Shown one piece after another: positions 1-5,488 of a stretch of DNA of 7,829 bases. The DNA is from Candidatus Omnitrophota bacterium. GTDB taxonomy: Bacteria; Omnitrophota; Gorgyraeia; Pluralincolimonadales; Pluralincolimonadaceae. The notes under the pieces were generated by a model. That model saw only the letters and a list, made by a program, of their open reading frames with translations, ran no database searches and was not told the origin of the DNA. Made by a program: the position numbers and the translations under genes. Within the stretch, counting starts at the first letter, position 1. Each line of letters opens with the position of its first letter. The DNA lies in contig JAQTVK010000037.1 of assembly GCA_028706795.1 (NCBI GenBank), forward strand, positions 1 through 7,829. Direction: 5' to 3'.

Positions 1-753
1 CCGCAGCAAGATGCCTCTCGCGCCGGCGGCAAACAGCTTTTCGAGGCCTTCCCGCGGCATCTCCCCGAAACTGATAAATATGAGCGCGGCGGCCCTGCTC
101 TTTATCTCTTTTATTACGGAGGCCAGTTCGGATGCGGAATAACCGGCGTCTTCCCCGCTCTGCAAGACTAACGCCTTGAAGTTAAGGCCGTTTACCGCCT
201 CGCAGGCCGCCTCGACTATCTCGTTATCGCTCATCCGGTAGCGTTTCAGTCCTTTGTTACCGGAAGAGATACCGCAGTAATGGCAGTTCCTGCTGCATTG
301 GTTGGATATCTCGATTATCCCGTGGACGCAACAGGCATTTTTATGGTATTTTTGGCGCAGGAAATTGGCCGCCTTGAATAATATATCCAGCTCTTTCGGG
401 TCATTTAAGCTCAAAAGATAAAGGAGCTCTTCCCCGGCCAGGACTTTCTCCTCAAGCGCCCTGTCTATAATACGGCCGAGCTTTTTGTCTATACTTTTAT
501 TCCCGAGGCTGAGACGGGAAATTTTGACATCTAATTCCTGCAGCTCAAAGAACGTCTCTTTCCAGGTCGAGAGGATATCTTCGGCCTCGGTCCTGGGAAT
601 CTTCTCTATGACATATCCGCCTTGCGCATAGATATAATCCCCGCGCTTAAGGCCGTCTATCTCATTTATCGCCTTCTTGCGCTGGCCGAAATAATCCACC
701 GTGGCAATATTGGCATCTATCGACTCTACCCTTCCGGGTATCGCATAGCACAT
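1..753 (-). CDS. hypC/hydE: HypC-HydE-like fusion: [NiFe] hydrogenase chaperone domain joined to a radical SAM maturase domain (3' end outside window)
   Basis: This frame is open from ATG at 753 to the window edge (251 codons, no stop). Residues 1-70 look like HypC, the chaperone that carries the Fe(CN)2CO precursor. They begin MCYAIPGRV, with the essential Cys2, and contain LKRGDYIYAQGGYVIEKI (35-52), matching the HypC GDYVLVHxGFAIEKI strand. The usual His of that strand is Gln44. After a helical stretch (about 71-140) comes a radical SAM core: IIEISNQCSRNCHYCGI (146-162) with C153, C157 and C160, then LKRYRM (169-174), LVLQSGED (195-202) and FGEMPREGLEKL (229-240). These blocks match HydE in order and spacing, better than BioB or PylB as I recall those families. 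The remainder of the barrel is beyond the window. ATG lies 6 bases after the hypA stop, with a weak AGG in front. It could belong to a HydE-like subfamily of different function. The two domain calls are firm; the joint function is inference. Confidence 0.88.
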   Translation of the reverse strand, partial: MCYAIPGRVESIDANIATVDYFGQRKKAINEIDGLKRGDYIYAQGGYVIEKIPRTEAEDILSTWKETFFELQELDVKISRLSLGNKSIDKKLGRIIDRALEEKVLAGEELLYLLSLNDPKELDILFKAANFLRQKYHKNACCVHGIIEISNQCSRNCHYCGISSGNKGLKRYRMSDNEIVEAACEAVNGLNFKALVLQSGEDAGYSASELASVIKEIKSRAAALIFISFGEMPREGLEKLFAAGARGILLR

Positions 754-759
754 TTTGGC

Positions 760-1002
760 CTACTCGCAATCAAAAGACACAAGTCTTAATTCCCTCATGG
801 GGCTCTTCTCTATTTCTATCCTGGCGCCTTCCAATATGGTACCCTTGCCCTTCTCTTCAAAAAAGAACTTCAAGACATCCTCATTTATCTCGGTAAAATC
901 GCCCATCTTCAGGTATACCTTGGTAATTTTTTTAGCGTTTTGTTCGCGCCCGAGCCTGAGCAGGTCCTCAAAGATATCTTTCATCAAATGCATCTCATGC
1001 AC
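760..1002 (-). CDS. hypA: HypA-like nickel insertion protein without the zinc ribbon
   Basis: HypA delivers Ni2+, with HypB, to the hydrogenase large subunit. The 80-residue product starts with MHE; the N-terminal amine, His2 and Glu3 form the known nickel site. It continues with the HypA fold: an amphipathic helix (4-22), ITKVYLKMGDFTEI (26-39), and FFFEEKGKGTILEGARIEIE (46-65). Normal HypA (about 110-120 residues) then has a zinc ribbon with two CxxC pairs. Here that part is missing: residue 66 passes almost directly into MRELRLVSFDCE (69-80), which resembles the last strand of full-length HypA (MRLLSLE-type). The only cysteine is C79. The start is GTG at 1002, chosen because it gives the MHE terminus and follows a strong AAGGAG; the nearby ATG at 998 is out of frame. 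The gene overlaps the protease stop by 8 bases. Identification as a HypA relative is solid; nickel delivery by this short form is inferred. Confidence 0.85.
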   Translation of the reverse strand: MHEMHLMKDIFEDLLRLGREQNAKKITKVYLKMGDFTEINEDVLKFFFEEKGKGTILEGARIEIEKSPMRELRLVSFDCE

Positions 1003-1480
1003 CGGAAAACTCCTTTTTTATCTTCGATATCAGGTTATCGGCCGCGGCCTTGACTTCGGGAGAAAGGCATTCGCCGTGGCTTACTTCTTTGGGTTGTATC
1101 CCGATAAATCTTATCTCCGAACCGGTATCTTCCTTCAGGATATGGTATACCACCTTCAGGGGTATGGCGTGCGTGGACAGCGAAGTTTCCGGGATATCTC
1201 TCTCGCTTATTATCCTCGTCTCTCCCGGTTCTCCCCCGAAATCCGCGGCGTCTATTATGACGATCCTTCCGGGCCTGAGCCCGGCGGCCTTTTCTATGAA
1301 ATTCTCGGGATTATAGCCCGCGTCCAGGACGGCAAGTTTTCCGGTATTCTTAAGATAAGAAGCTATATAGGGCCCTACGCCGTCGTCTGAACGGAGCGTA
1401 TTTCCTACGCAAATTATTACGGTTAGGGCGACGACTGGCTTTAAAAGACTGTCTATCTCAGCGGTTGATAAATTTGACAT
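995..1480 (-). CDS. Hydrogenase maturation protease (M52 family, HycI/FrxA type)
   Basis: This nickel-dependent endopeptidase should cut the C-terminal tail off the large subunit once the NiFe site is loaded. The 161-residue protein shows the family signatures in order: GNTLRSDDGVGP (26-37), IIDAADFGGEPGETRII (75-91), STHAIPL (102-108) and IGIQPKEVSHGECLSPEV (126-143). By analogy with E. coli HycI and HybD, the nickel-sensing ligands are probably D33, D80 and H104. The ATG at 1480 overlaps the end of hydA by 23 bases and gives an N-terminal extension of about 18 residues before the usual first strand. I see no ATG, GTG or TTG closer to that strand and no good Shine-Dalgarno, so translation is probably coupled to hydA. 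The position immediately after the large subunit identifies its likely substrate. The specific family name (HycI, HyaD or FrxA) cannot be decided here. Confidence 0.9.
   Translation of the reverse strand: MSNLSTAEIDSLLKPVVALTVIICVGNTLRSDDGVGPYIASYLKNTGKLAVLDAGYNPENFIEKAAGLRPGRIVIIDAADFGGEPGETRIISERDIPETSLSTHAIPLKVVYHILKEDTGSEIRFIGIQPKEVSHGECLSPEVKAAADNLISKIKKEFSGA
1010..1015 (-). promoter_or_regulatory. Ribosome binding site deciding the GTG start of hypA
   Basis: AAGGAG on the minus strand, 7 bases before the GTG at 1002. It lies inside the last codons of the protease gene. It is the clearest Shine-Dalgarno sequence in the window and supports GTG as the true start, giving the conserved MHE N-terminus. 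Confidence 0.7.
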
Positions 1481-2783
1481 TTAAAAAATGGGCGGAGCAG
1501 GAGATGCACGGGTCGTAAGCCCTGACGAGCATCTCCATGGCAAGGGTGATCTCTTCGTCTTTCCTGTCGAGGATCTCGGGGACGAGCTTTCTCATATCGT
1601 GCTCGATATTGTTAAGGTTCTGGCCCGTGGGGATGACGCAGTTGGCGTTCACGATCTTTCCGTTCTTGTCTATCTCGTAATTGTGGAAAAGTATCCCGCG
1701 CGGGACTTCGACAGCCCCTACGCCGGACCCTGCCCTTACCGGGATAGTCCCCTTCTCATTTAGGCCGACGACGACCGCCTCTTCCTGTTTGACGCCCTTC
1801 TCCTTAAAATATTCAAGGATAGAGATCGACTCTTCCAGGCAATGGACACATTCGACCGCCTGCGCCGCCGTGTTAAGGAAAGGATTGGTGGTTACGGGCT
1901 TGAGTTTAAGCGATTCGGCGGCCTTTTTCGCTTTCGGATGGAGCTTATTATAATTGAGGTTCAGGCGCGCCAAAGCGCCCACCATATAGGATTCGCGGCT
2001 GGCTTTTGTATGCTTCGCGCTGGAATGCGGGACAACGAACTCATTAGTTATTTTAAGGTAATCTTTCTTGGGCATCCGCAGGCCGTCGGTGGAACCGATA
2101 TCCCCTTCGAGCAAGGGGTACTCGTCGCTATCGTTGACGAGCGCTACGTATTCGGTATCCCTTTCAAACTCGGGGAATTTCAGCGCCGAGAGCAGTTCCA
2201 GCGTGGCTTCCATATCCGGCCGAAGTCCCTCGAGTATGTCCAGCATCGCGTCGAGGTCTTTTTCCTTGGGCAGCTTGGTAAATCCGCCGACGATCGCGGA
2301 TATGGGATGGACGTGCCTTCCGACAAGTATATCGCAGACGTCGTTGAAGGCCTTCTTCATGCGCAGGGCGCGGCGGACGACCTTATTGTGCGTCTCTATC
2401 AGCGGAACAAAACTCTTTACCCCCAATAGGTCCGGTGCGACCAGCAGGTATATGTGGAGGATATGGCTGTCGAGCATCTCCTGATGCAAAAGGAGCTTGC
2501 GCAACCTTATAGTCTGTTCGCTGGGCTTAAAACCGAGGGCATCCTCGCCTGCCTGTATTGAGGCGAGCGTGTGGCCGCAGGCGCATATGCCGCATATCCT
2601 TGAGGTAATATGCTGGGCCTCGAAGATCGACCTGCCCCTTAGCATCCCTTCGAAGAAACGCGGCGATTCCACGATGTCGAGGCGGCAGTCGTCAAGCTTG
2701 CCGTCTTTTACGTTCACGACTATATTCCCGTGCCCCTCGACGCGGGTCAGGTATTCTACGTTTACTTTGACGTTCCTGCTCAT
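1458..2783 (-). CDS. hydA: Group 3b [NiFe] hydrogenase large (alpha) subunit
   Basis: This catalytic subunit holds the NiFe(CN)2CO centre that splits or makes H2 in the cytoplasm. The N-terminus has RVEGHG (14-19) with the conserved Glu16. The first metal motif is RICGICACGH (62-71), with C64 and C67; the second is DPCISCSAH (424-432), with C426, C429 and H432. These four cysteines bind Ni and Fe. The last nine residues (FLNVKFINR) lie after H432 and form the peptide expected to be removed by the downstream protease. The length of 441 residues is normal for the alpha subunits of bidirectional NADP-linked enzymes. The ATG shares ATGA with the stop of hydD (4-base overlap) and has a purine-rich GAGG/GAAG stretch ahead of it. 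There is no signal peptide or membrane segment. Group 3b assignment rests on the beta-gamma-delta-alpha gene set; the [NiFe] call rests on the metal motifs. Confidence 0.96.
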   Translation of the reverse strand: MSRNVKVNVEYLTRVEGHGNIVVNVKDGKLDDCRLDIVESPRFFEGMLRGRSIFEAQHITSRICGICACGHTLASIQAGEDALGFKPSEQTIRLRKLLLHQEMLDSHILHIYLLVAPDLLGVKSFVPLIETHNKVVRRALRMKKAFNDVCDILVGRHVHPISAIVGGFTKLPKEKDLDAMLDILEGLRPDMEATLELLSALKFPEFERDTEYVALVNDSDEYPLLEGDIGSTDGLRMPKKDYLKITNEFVVPHSSAKHTKASRESYMVGALARLNLNYNKLHPKAKKAAESLKLKPVTTNPFLNTAAQAVECVHCLEESISILEYFKEKGVKQEEAVVVGLNEKGTIPVRAGSGVGAVEVPRGILFHNYEIDKNGKIVNANCVIPTGQNLNNIEHDMRKLVPEILDRKDEEITLAMEMLVRAYDPCISCSAHFLNVKFINR

Positions 2784-3532
2784 TTTTTGGGCTTCTCTTC
2801 CTCTAATTCCCGCGGTTTATTGTACATATCCACCTTGTTTACGACCCAATCAAGCGGGATCTTGTATTTCTGCAGGATATCCATCTGCCCGTTCTTCGCC
2901 GGGTTCGATACCATGCCCCTGCACCCGTAGCATATATTGCCGTTATTTATGCACCATGAATTGCAGCCGGCCTTTGTGACCGGGCCGAGGCAGGTGATCC
3001 CTTTATCATACATGCAGATGTTCTCGTTCAATTTGCATTCTACGCACACCGCGTAATCCGGCACCTCGTAAGGGATGCCCTGCAAAGCGGCCTTCAAGAC
3101 CTTTATTACCTCCGGCGGATAGACCGGGCAGTTATTAATAAAATAATCGACTTTTATCACCTGGTGCACGGCGCGCGTCGGTATGGTCGAAAAATGTTTG
3201 GCCCCGTCCTTATAGACGTATTTCTTTATCTCCTCGAGGTCGAACTTGTTCTTCATGCCGTTTATGCCGCCGATGGTGGCGCAGGAACCGTAGGCTATCA
3301 CGACCTTGGCCTTCTCCCTTATCTTCTTTACGCGCTCGACATCGTGGTCGGTGGTGATACTGCCTTCTATTATCGCGATATCGTAATCCTCGGAGCGCTC
3401 CGACATTACCTCGCGGAAAGTGACGACGTCTACCAGGTTAAGGATATCAAGGAGCGCCTCGCCGAAGTTGGCCATCTGCAGCTGGCATCCTTCGCAGCAG
3501 GTGAAATCGAAAAACGCTACCCTGGGTTTCAT
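2780..3532 (-). CDS. hydD: Group 3b [NiFe] hydrogenase small (delta) subunit
   Basis: This electron-transfer partner of HydA relays electrons through three Fe-S clusters. The 250-residue product begins MKPRVAFFDFTCCEGCQLQM. The proximal [4Fe-4S] cluster is expected on C13 (or C12), C16, C84 (in AYGSCATIGG) and C135 (in NNCPVYPPE). Eight further cysteines, C163, C166, C173, C181, C190, C194, C201 and C204, can hold two more [4Fe-4S] clusters, as in small subunits of the NADH:ubiquinone oxidoreductase 20-kDa family. The start at 3532 is preferred over a longer in-frame ATG at 3643. It leaves two bases after the hydG stop, has AGAGG about 10 bases upstream, and begins at the conserved first strand; the 37 extra residues of the longer form only shadow hydG in another frame. 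No twin-arginine signal is present, so the enzyme is cytoplasmic. The lysine/glutamate-rich tail (240-250) is probably disordered. Confidence 0.95.
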   Translation of the reverse strand: MKPRVAFFDFTCCEGCQLQMANFGEALLDILNLVDVVTFREVMSERSEDYDIAIIEGSITTDHDVERVKKIREKAKVVIAYGSCATIGGINGMKNKFDLEEIKKYVYKDGAKHFSTIPTRAVHQVIKVDYFINNCPVYPPEVIKVLKAALQGIPYEVPDYAVCVECKLNENICMYDKGITCLGPVTKAGCNSWCINNGNICYGCRGMVSNPAKNGQMDILQKYKIPLDWVVNKVDMYNKPRELEEEKPKK

Positions 3533-3534
3533 GG

Positions 3535-4371
3535 CTATAGCGCCTCTTTCTTGTCTTTGATCTGGTCGTATGTAAAGACCGGGCCGTCCTTGCAGCAGTA
3601 ATAATTCTGTATCTGGCAATGCCCGCATTTGCCCACGCCGCATTTCATGTGCCTCTCGAGAGAGACGAGTATCTGCCTTTCGGGAATATTCTTCTTGAGC
3701 AATTCTATTATGACGAATTTATACATGATGGGAGGCCCGACCACTACTCCGAATGTGCGCTCCGGGTCCAGCGTTACGCCGGGTATAAGCGAAGTGATGA
3801 GGCCGACATTGCCCTTCCATTCCGGGTCGGCGCGGTCAACTGTGCAGCTGAAATTCACGTCCAGCCTTTTGCTCCATTCGTCCACCTCTTCGCCAAAGAG
3901 CATATCCTGCGGCGTTTTGCAGCCGAGGAGGATATCGACTTTCCCGAAATCTCTCCTGTTATCTATTACGAAATTAATAAGGGAGCGCAGCGGGACGATG
4001 CCTAAGCCGCCGGCGACAAATATCAGGTCGTTGCCCTCGAGTATCTGCGTCGGGAAACCTTTGCCGAACGGGCCGCGTATGCCTACCGTATCCGAGGTCT
4101 CGAGGGTGTGCAGGACCCCGGTAACTTTCCCGGCCTTCCTGACGACAAGTTCGAAACTGCCCCTTTTAGTGGGCGATGAAGAGATCGATATCGGCGCTTC
4201 TCCCACGCCCGGTACAGATACCATGACAAACTGGCCCGGCTCGTGTTCCAGGTTCTCTCCGCCGGGAAGGGCTATCTCGAAGTATTTCTCCAGCTTCGTC
4301 ATCTGCTTCGTCCGCAGGATCTTGCCGGTCTTTACCAGGTATTCGGAATCGGTCAGTTTGGCTTTTTTCAT
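3535..4371 (-). CDS. hydG: Hydrogenase gamma subunit, FAD/NAD(P)H-binding oxidoreductase with a [2Fe-2S] cluster
   Basis: This subunit exchanges electrons between the hydrogenase and NAD(P)H. The symbol follows the Pyrococcus hydBGDA naming and is not the [FeFe] maturase HydG. Of 278 residues, the N-terminal barrel (about 10-105) binds FAD, with PGQFVMVSVPGVGEAPISIS (45-64), and the middle part binds the nucleotide, with VAGGLGIVPLRS (119-130). The C-terminus has C244, C249, C252 and C259 or C260 in KCGVGKCGHCQIQNYYCC, the [2Fe-2S] pattern shared with PyrK and anaerobic sulfite reductase subunit B. The ATG overlaps the hydB stop as ATGA. AsrB-type sulfite reductase would be the alternative family, but the neighbouring hydrogenase small and large subunits decide the call. 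NADP versus NAD preference cannot be read from the sequence with confidence. Confidence 0.93.
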   Translation of the reverse strand: MKKAKLTDSEYLVKTGKILRTKQMTKLEKYFEIALPGGENLEHEPGQFVMVSVPGVGEAPISISSSPTKRGSFELVVRKAGKVTGVLHTLETSDTVGIRGPFGKGFPTQILEGNDLIFVAGGLGIVPLRSLINFVIDNRRDFGKVDILLGCKTPQDMLFGEEVDEWSKRLDVNFSCTVDRADPEWKGNVGLITSLIPGVTLDPERTFGVVVGPPIMYKFVIIELLKKNIPERQILVSLERHMKCGVGKCGHCQIQNYYCCKDGPVFTYDQIKDKKEAL

Positions 4372-5411
4372 TTCTTGTATTTCTGTTCAGCCGCTAGGGC
4401 GTTGACAGTCTCTTTCAGGCTTATCTTGGCCATGCATGTCCTTGTGCACCTGCCGCACCCCGTGCAGAAGTACCTGCTGTAGCGTTCGGCCGGATATCTG
4501 AACTTCCTGAAATAGCGGTGGCGCTGGCGCATTCCCCTTGTCTTGCGGAAATTCTCTCCGCCGGCCACTTTGGCGAAAGGTTCGGTCTGGCAGGAATCCC
4601 ACCTTCTCGTCCTGTCGCCTGTATTAAGATCGAGGTTTATATTGTCTAAGATATCGAAACAGTAACACGTAGGGCATACGGCCGTGCAATTGCCGCATGC
4701 GACGCAGCGTTTGTCGAGGTCTTCCCACACCTTGCTCTCAAAGGCTTTATCGTTGAAGAGGGTCACGAGGTCCTTATGCTTGACATTGACCTCTTCCTTG
4801 AAGATCTCCCTCTTTCTCGCCCTGATCGCTTCCAGCTTGTTAAGGTGCTCCTGGTCGTTGGGGATGAAGAGCCTCGTCTTTTCGACGATCTCCTCGCCGA
4901 GGCCGGTATTTACATGGACGATGAAGCTGTCGTCGAGCTCGGTGAAGAAGAGGTCGTATCCGCCGTTAGGGAGGTGGTTGTCGACCACCTTACAGCTGGC
5001 GTACTGGTCGCAATAATCGTTGCATTCGAGGCCTATGATGACCAGCTTGTTCTTCCGGACGAGGTAATTTATATCCTTCGGCTTATCGGAGAAGACTATG
5101 TTCAGGCACTGTATCCCGGCAAGGTCGCAGGTGTGGACGCCGAATATCACCATCTTCTCGTATTCCAGGATCGCCTCGACGGAATTTTCGGCCTTATTGA
5201 ATTCGGTCAGTTTCTCCCTTTGCGGCATGAAATATTTCTTGGGGGGCAGGACGGTGGGGATATACTTCAGGGTGATCTCCTTGCCGGATTTGACCTCAGC
5301 GAAAGAGAAGCTGTTGTAGCCGCGGGAGACAGGGGCTACAACTTTCTCTATCTGAGCCAGCGAAGATATAAAATCGTCAAAATTTGCTTTTTTTAAGAGG
5401 AGATATCGCAT
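4368..5411 (-). CDS. hydB: Hydrogenase beta subunit, 4Fe-4S dicluster electron carrier
   Basis: This protein bridges electrons between the gamma flavoprotein and the delta small subunit. The 347-residue product has an N-terminal domain of the AsrA/sulfhydrogenase-beta type, with FGVHTCDLAGIQ (90-101) and IGLECNDYCDQYASC (126-140). C95, C130, C134 and C140 there could support an additional cluster. The C-terminal half has two ferredoxin motifs: C236, C239, C242, C246 (CVACGNCTAVCP) and C316, C319, C322, C326 (CTGCGRCTRTC). C249 and C251 follow the first motif closely. It is the first gene of the hydrogenase operon, preceded by a 77-base gap with a promoter-like sequence. No Shine-Dalgarno is visible before the ATG (the preceding bases are AAATTTACCC), so initiation may be leader-poor. 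An anaerobic sulfite reductase subunit A is the closest alternative and is excluded by context. Confidence 0.93.
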   Translation of the reverse strand: MRYLLLKKANFDDFISSLAQIEKVVAPVSRGYNSFSFAEVKSGKEITLKYIPTVLPPKKYFMPQREKLTEFNKAENSVEAILEYEKMVIFGVHTCDLAGIQCLNIVFSDKPKDINYLVRKNKLVIIGLECNDYCDQYASCKVVDNHLPNGGYDLFFTELDDSFIVHVNTGLGEEIVEKTRLFIPNDQEHLNKLEAIRARKREIFKEEVNVKHKDLVTLFNDKAFESKVWEDLDKRCVACGNCTAVCPTCYCFDILDNINLDLNTGDRTRRWDSCQTEPFAKVAGGENFRKTRGMRQRHRYFRKFRYPAERYSRYFCTGCGRCTRTCMAKISLKETVNALAAEQKYKK

Positions 5412-5426
5412 GGGTAAATTTCAAGT

Positions 5427-5455
5427 AATATAACACCAAATCCGTGAAATGTCAC
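5427..5455 (-). promoter_or_regulatory. Predicted sigma70-type promoter of the hydrogenase operon
   Basis: On the minus strand GTGACA (5455-5450) and TATATT (5432-5427) are separated by exactly 17 bases; each matches the -35 or -10 consensus in five of six positions. The expected transcript would begin near 5420, only about 9 bases before the hydB ATG at 5411. The element lies in the only gap of the region longer than 20 bases, directly ahead of the first hydrogenase gene. Confidence 0.55.
5444..5455. promoter_or_regulatory. Small palindrome overlapping the -35 box (possible operator)
   Basis: GTGA-AATG-TCAC is a perfect 4-base inverted repeat that covers the predicted -35 hexamer of the hydrogenase promoter. 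The half-site resembles those of CRP/FNR or Rex regulators, but those normally have six bases between GTGA and TCAC, not four. It may be chance; a redox or hydrogen-responsive operator here would make biological sense. Confidence 0.2.
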
Positions 5456-5488
5456 TAAAAATCTGTCCCGCGAAGGAAGGAAAGCGGC

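Noticed and set aside
1..753. Biotin synthase or PylB instead of HydE
   Set aside because: The LKRYRM and LVLQSGED blocks and the FGExPRE segment fit HydE better than BioB or PylB from memory; a full-length tree would settle it.
755..1390. 211-codon plus-strand open frame
   Set aside because: It lies antisense to the protease and hypA, which have clear family motifs; the translation shows no recognisable domain.
3533..3643. Longer version of the delta subunit starting at ATG 3643
   Set aside because: The 37 added residues overlap hydG in another frame and look like no small-subunit N-terminus; ATG 3532 has AGAGG in front and starts at the conserved first strand.
3629..4405. 258-codon plus-strand open frame
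   Set aside because: Antisense shadow of hydG; serine/proline-rich low-information translation and no ribosome binding site of note.
2780..5411. Anaerobic sulfite reductase (AsrABC) operon
   Set aside because: The beta and gamma subunits do resemble AsrA and AsrB, but the following genes are a hydrogenase small subunit and a large subunit with both NiFe cysteine motifs, not a siroheme reductase.
5457..5487. Possible terminator after the YchF-like gene (CCGC, 12-base loop, GCGG, then five T)
   Set aside because: The stem has only four base pairs with a long loop, and seven bases separate it from the T run; too weak to call.
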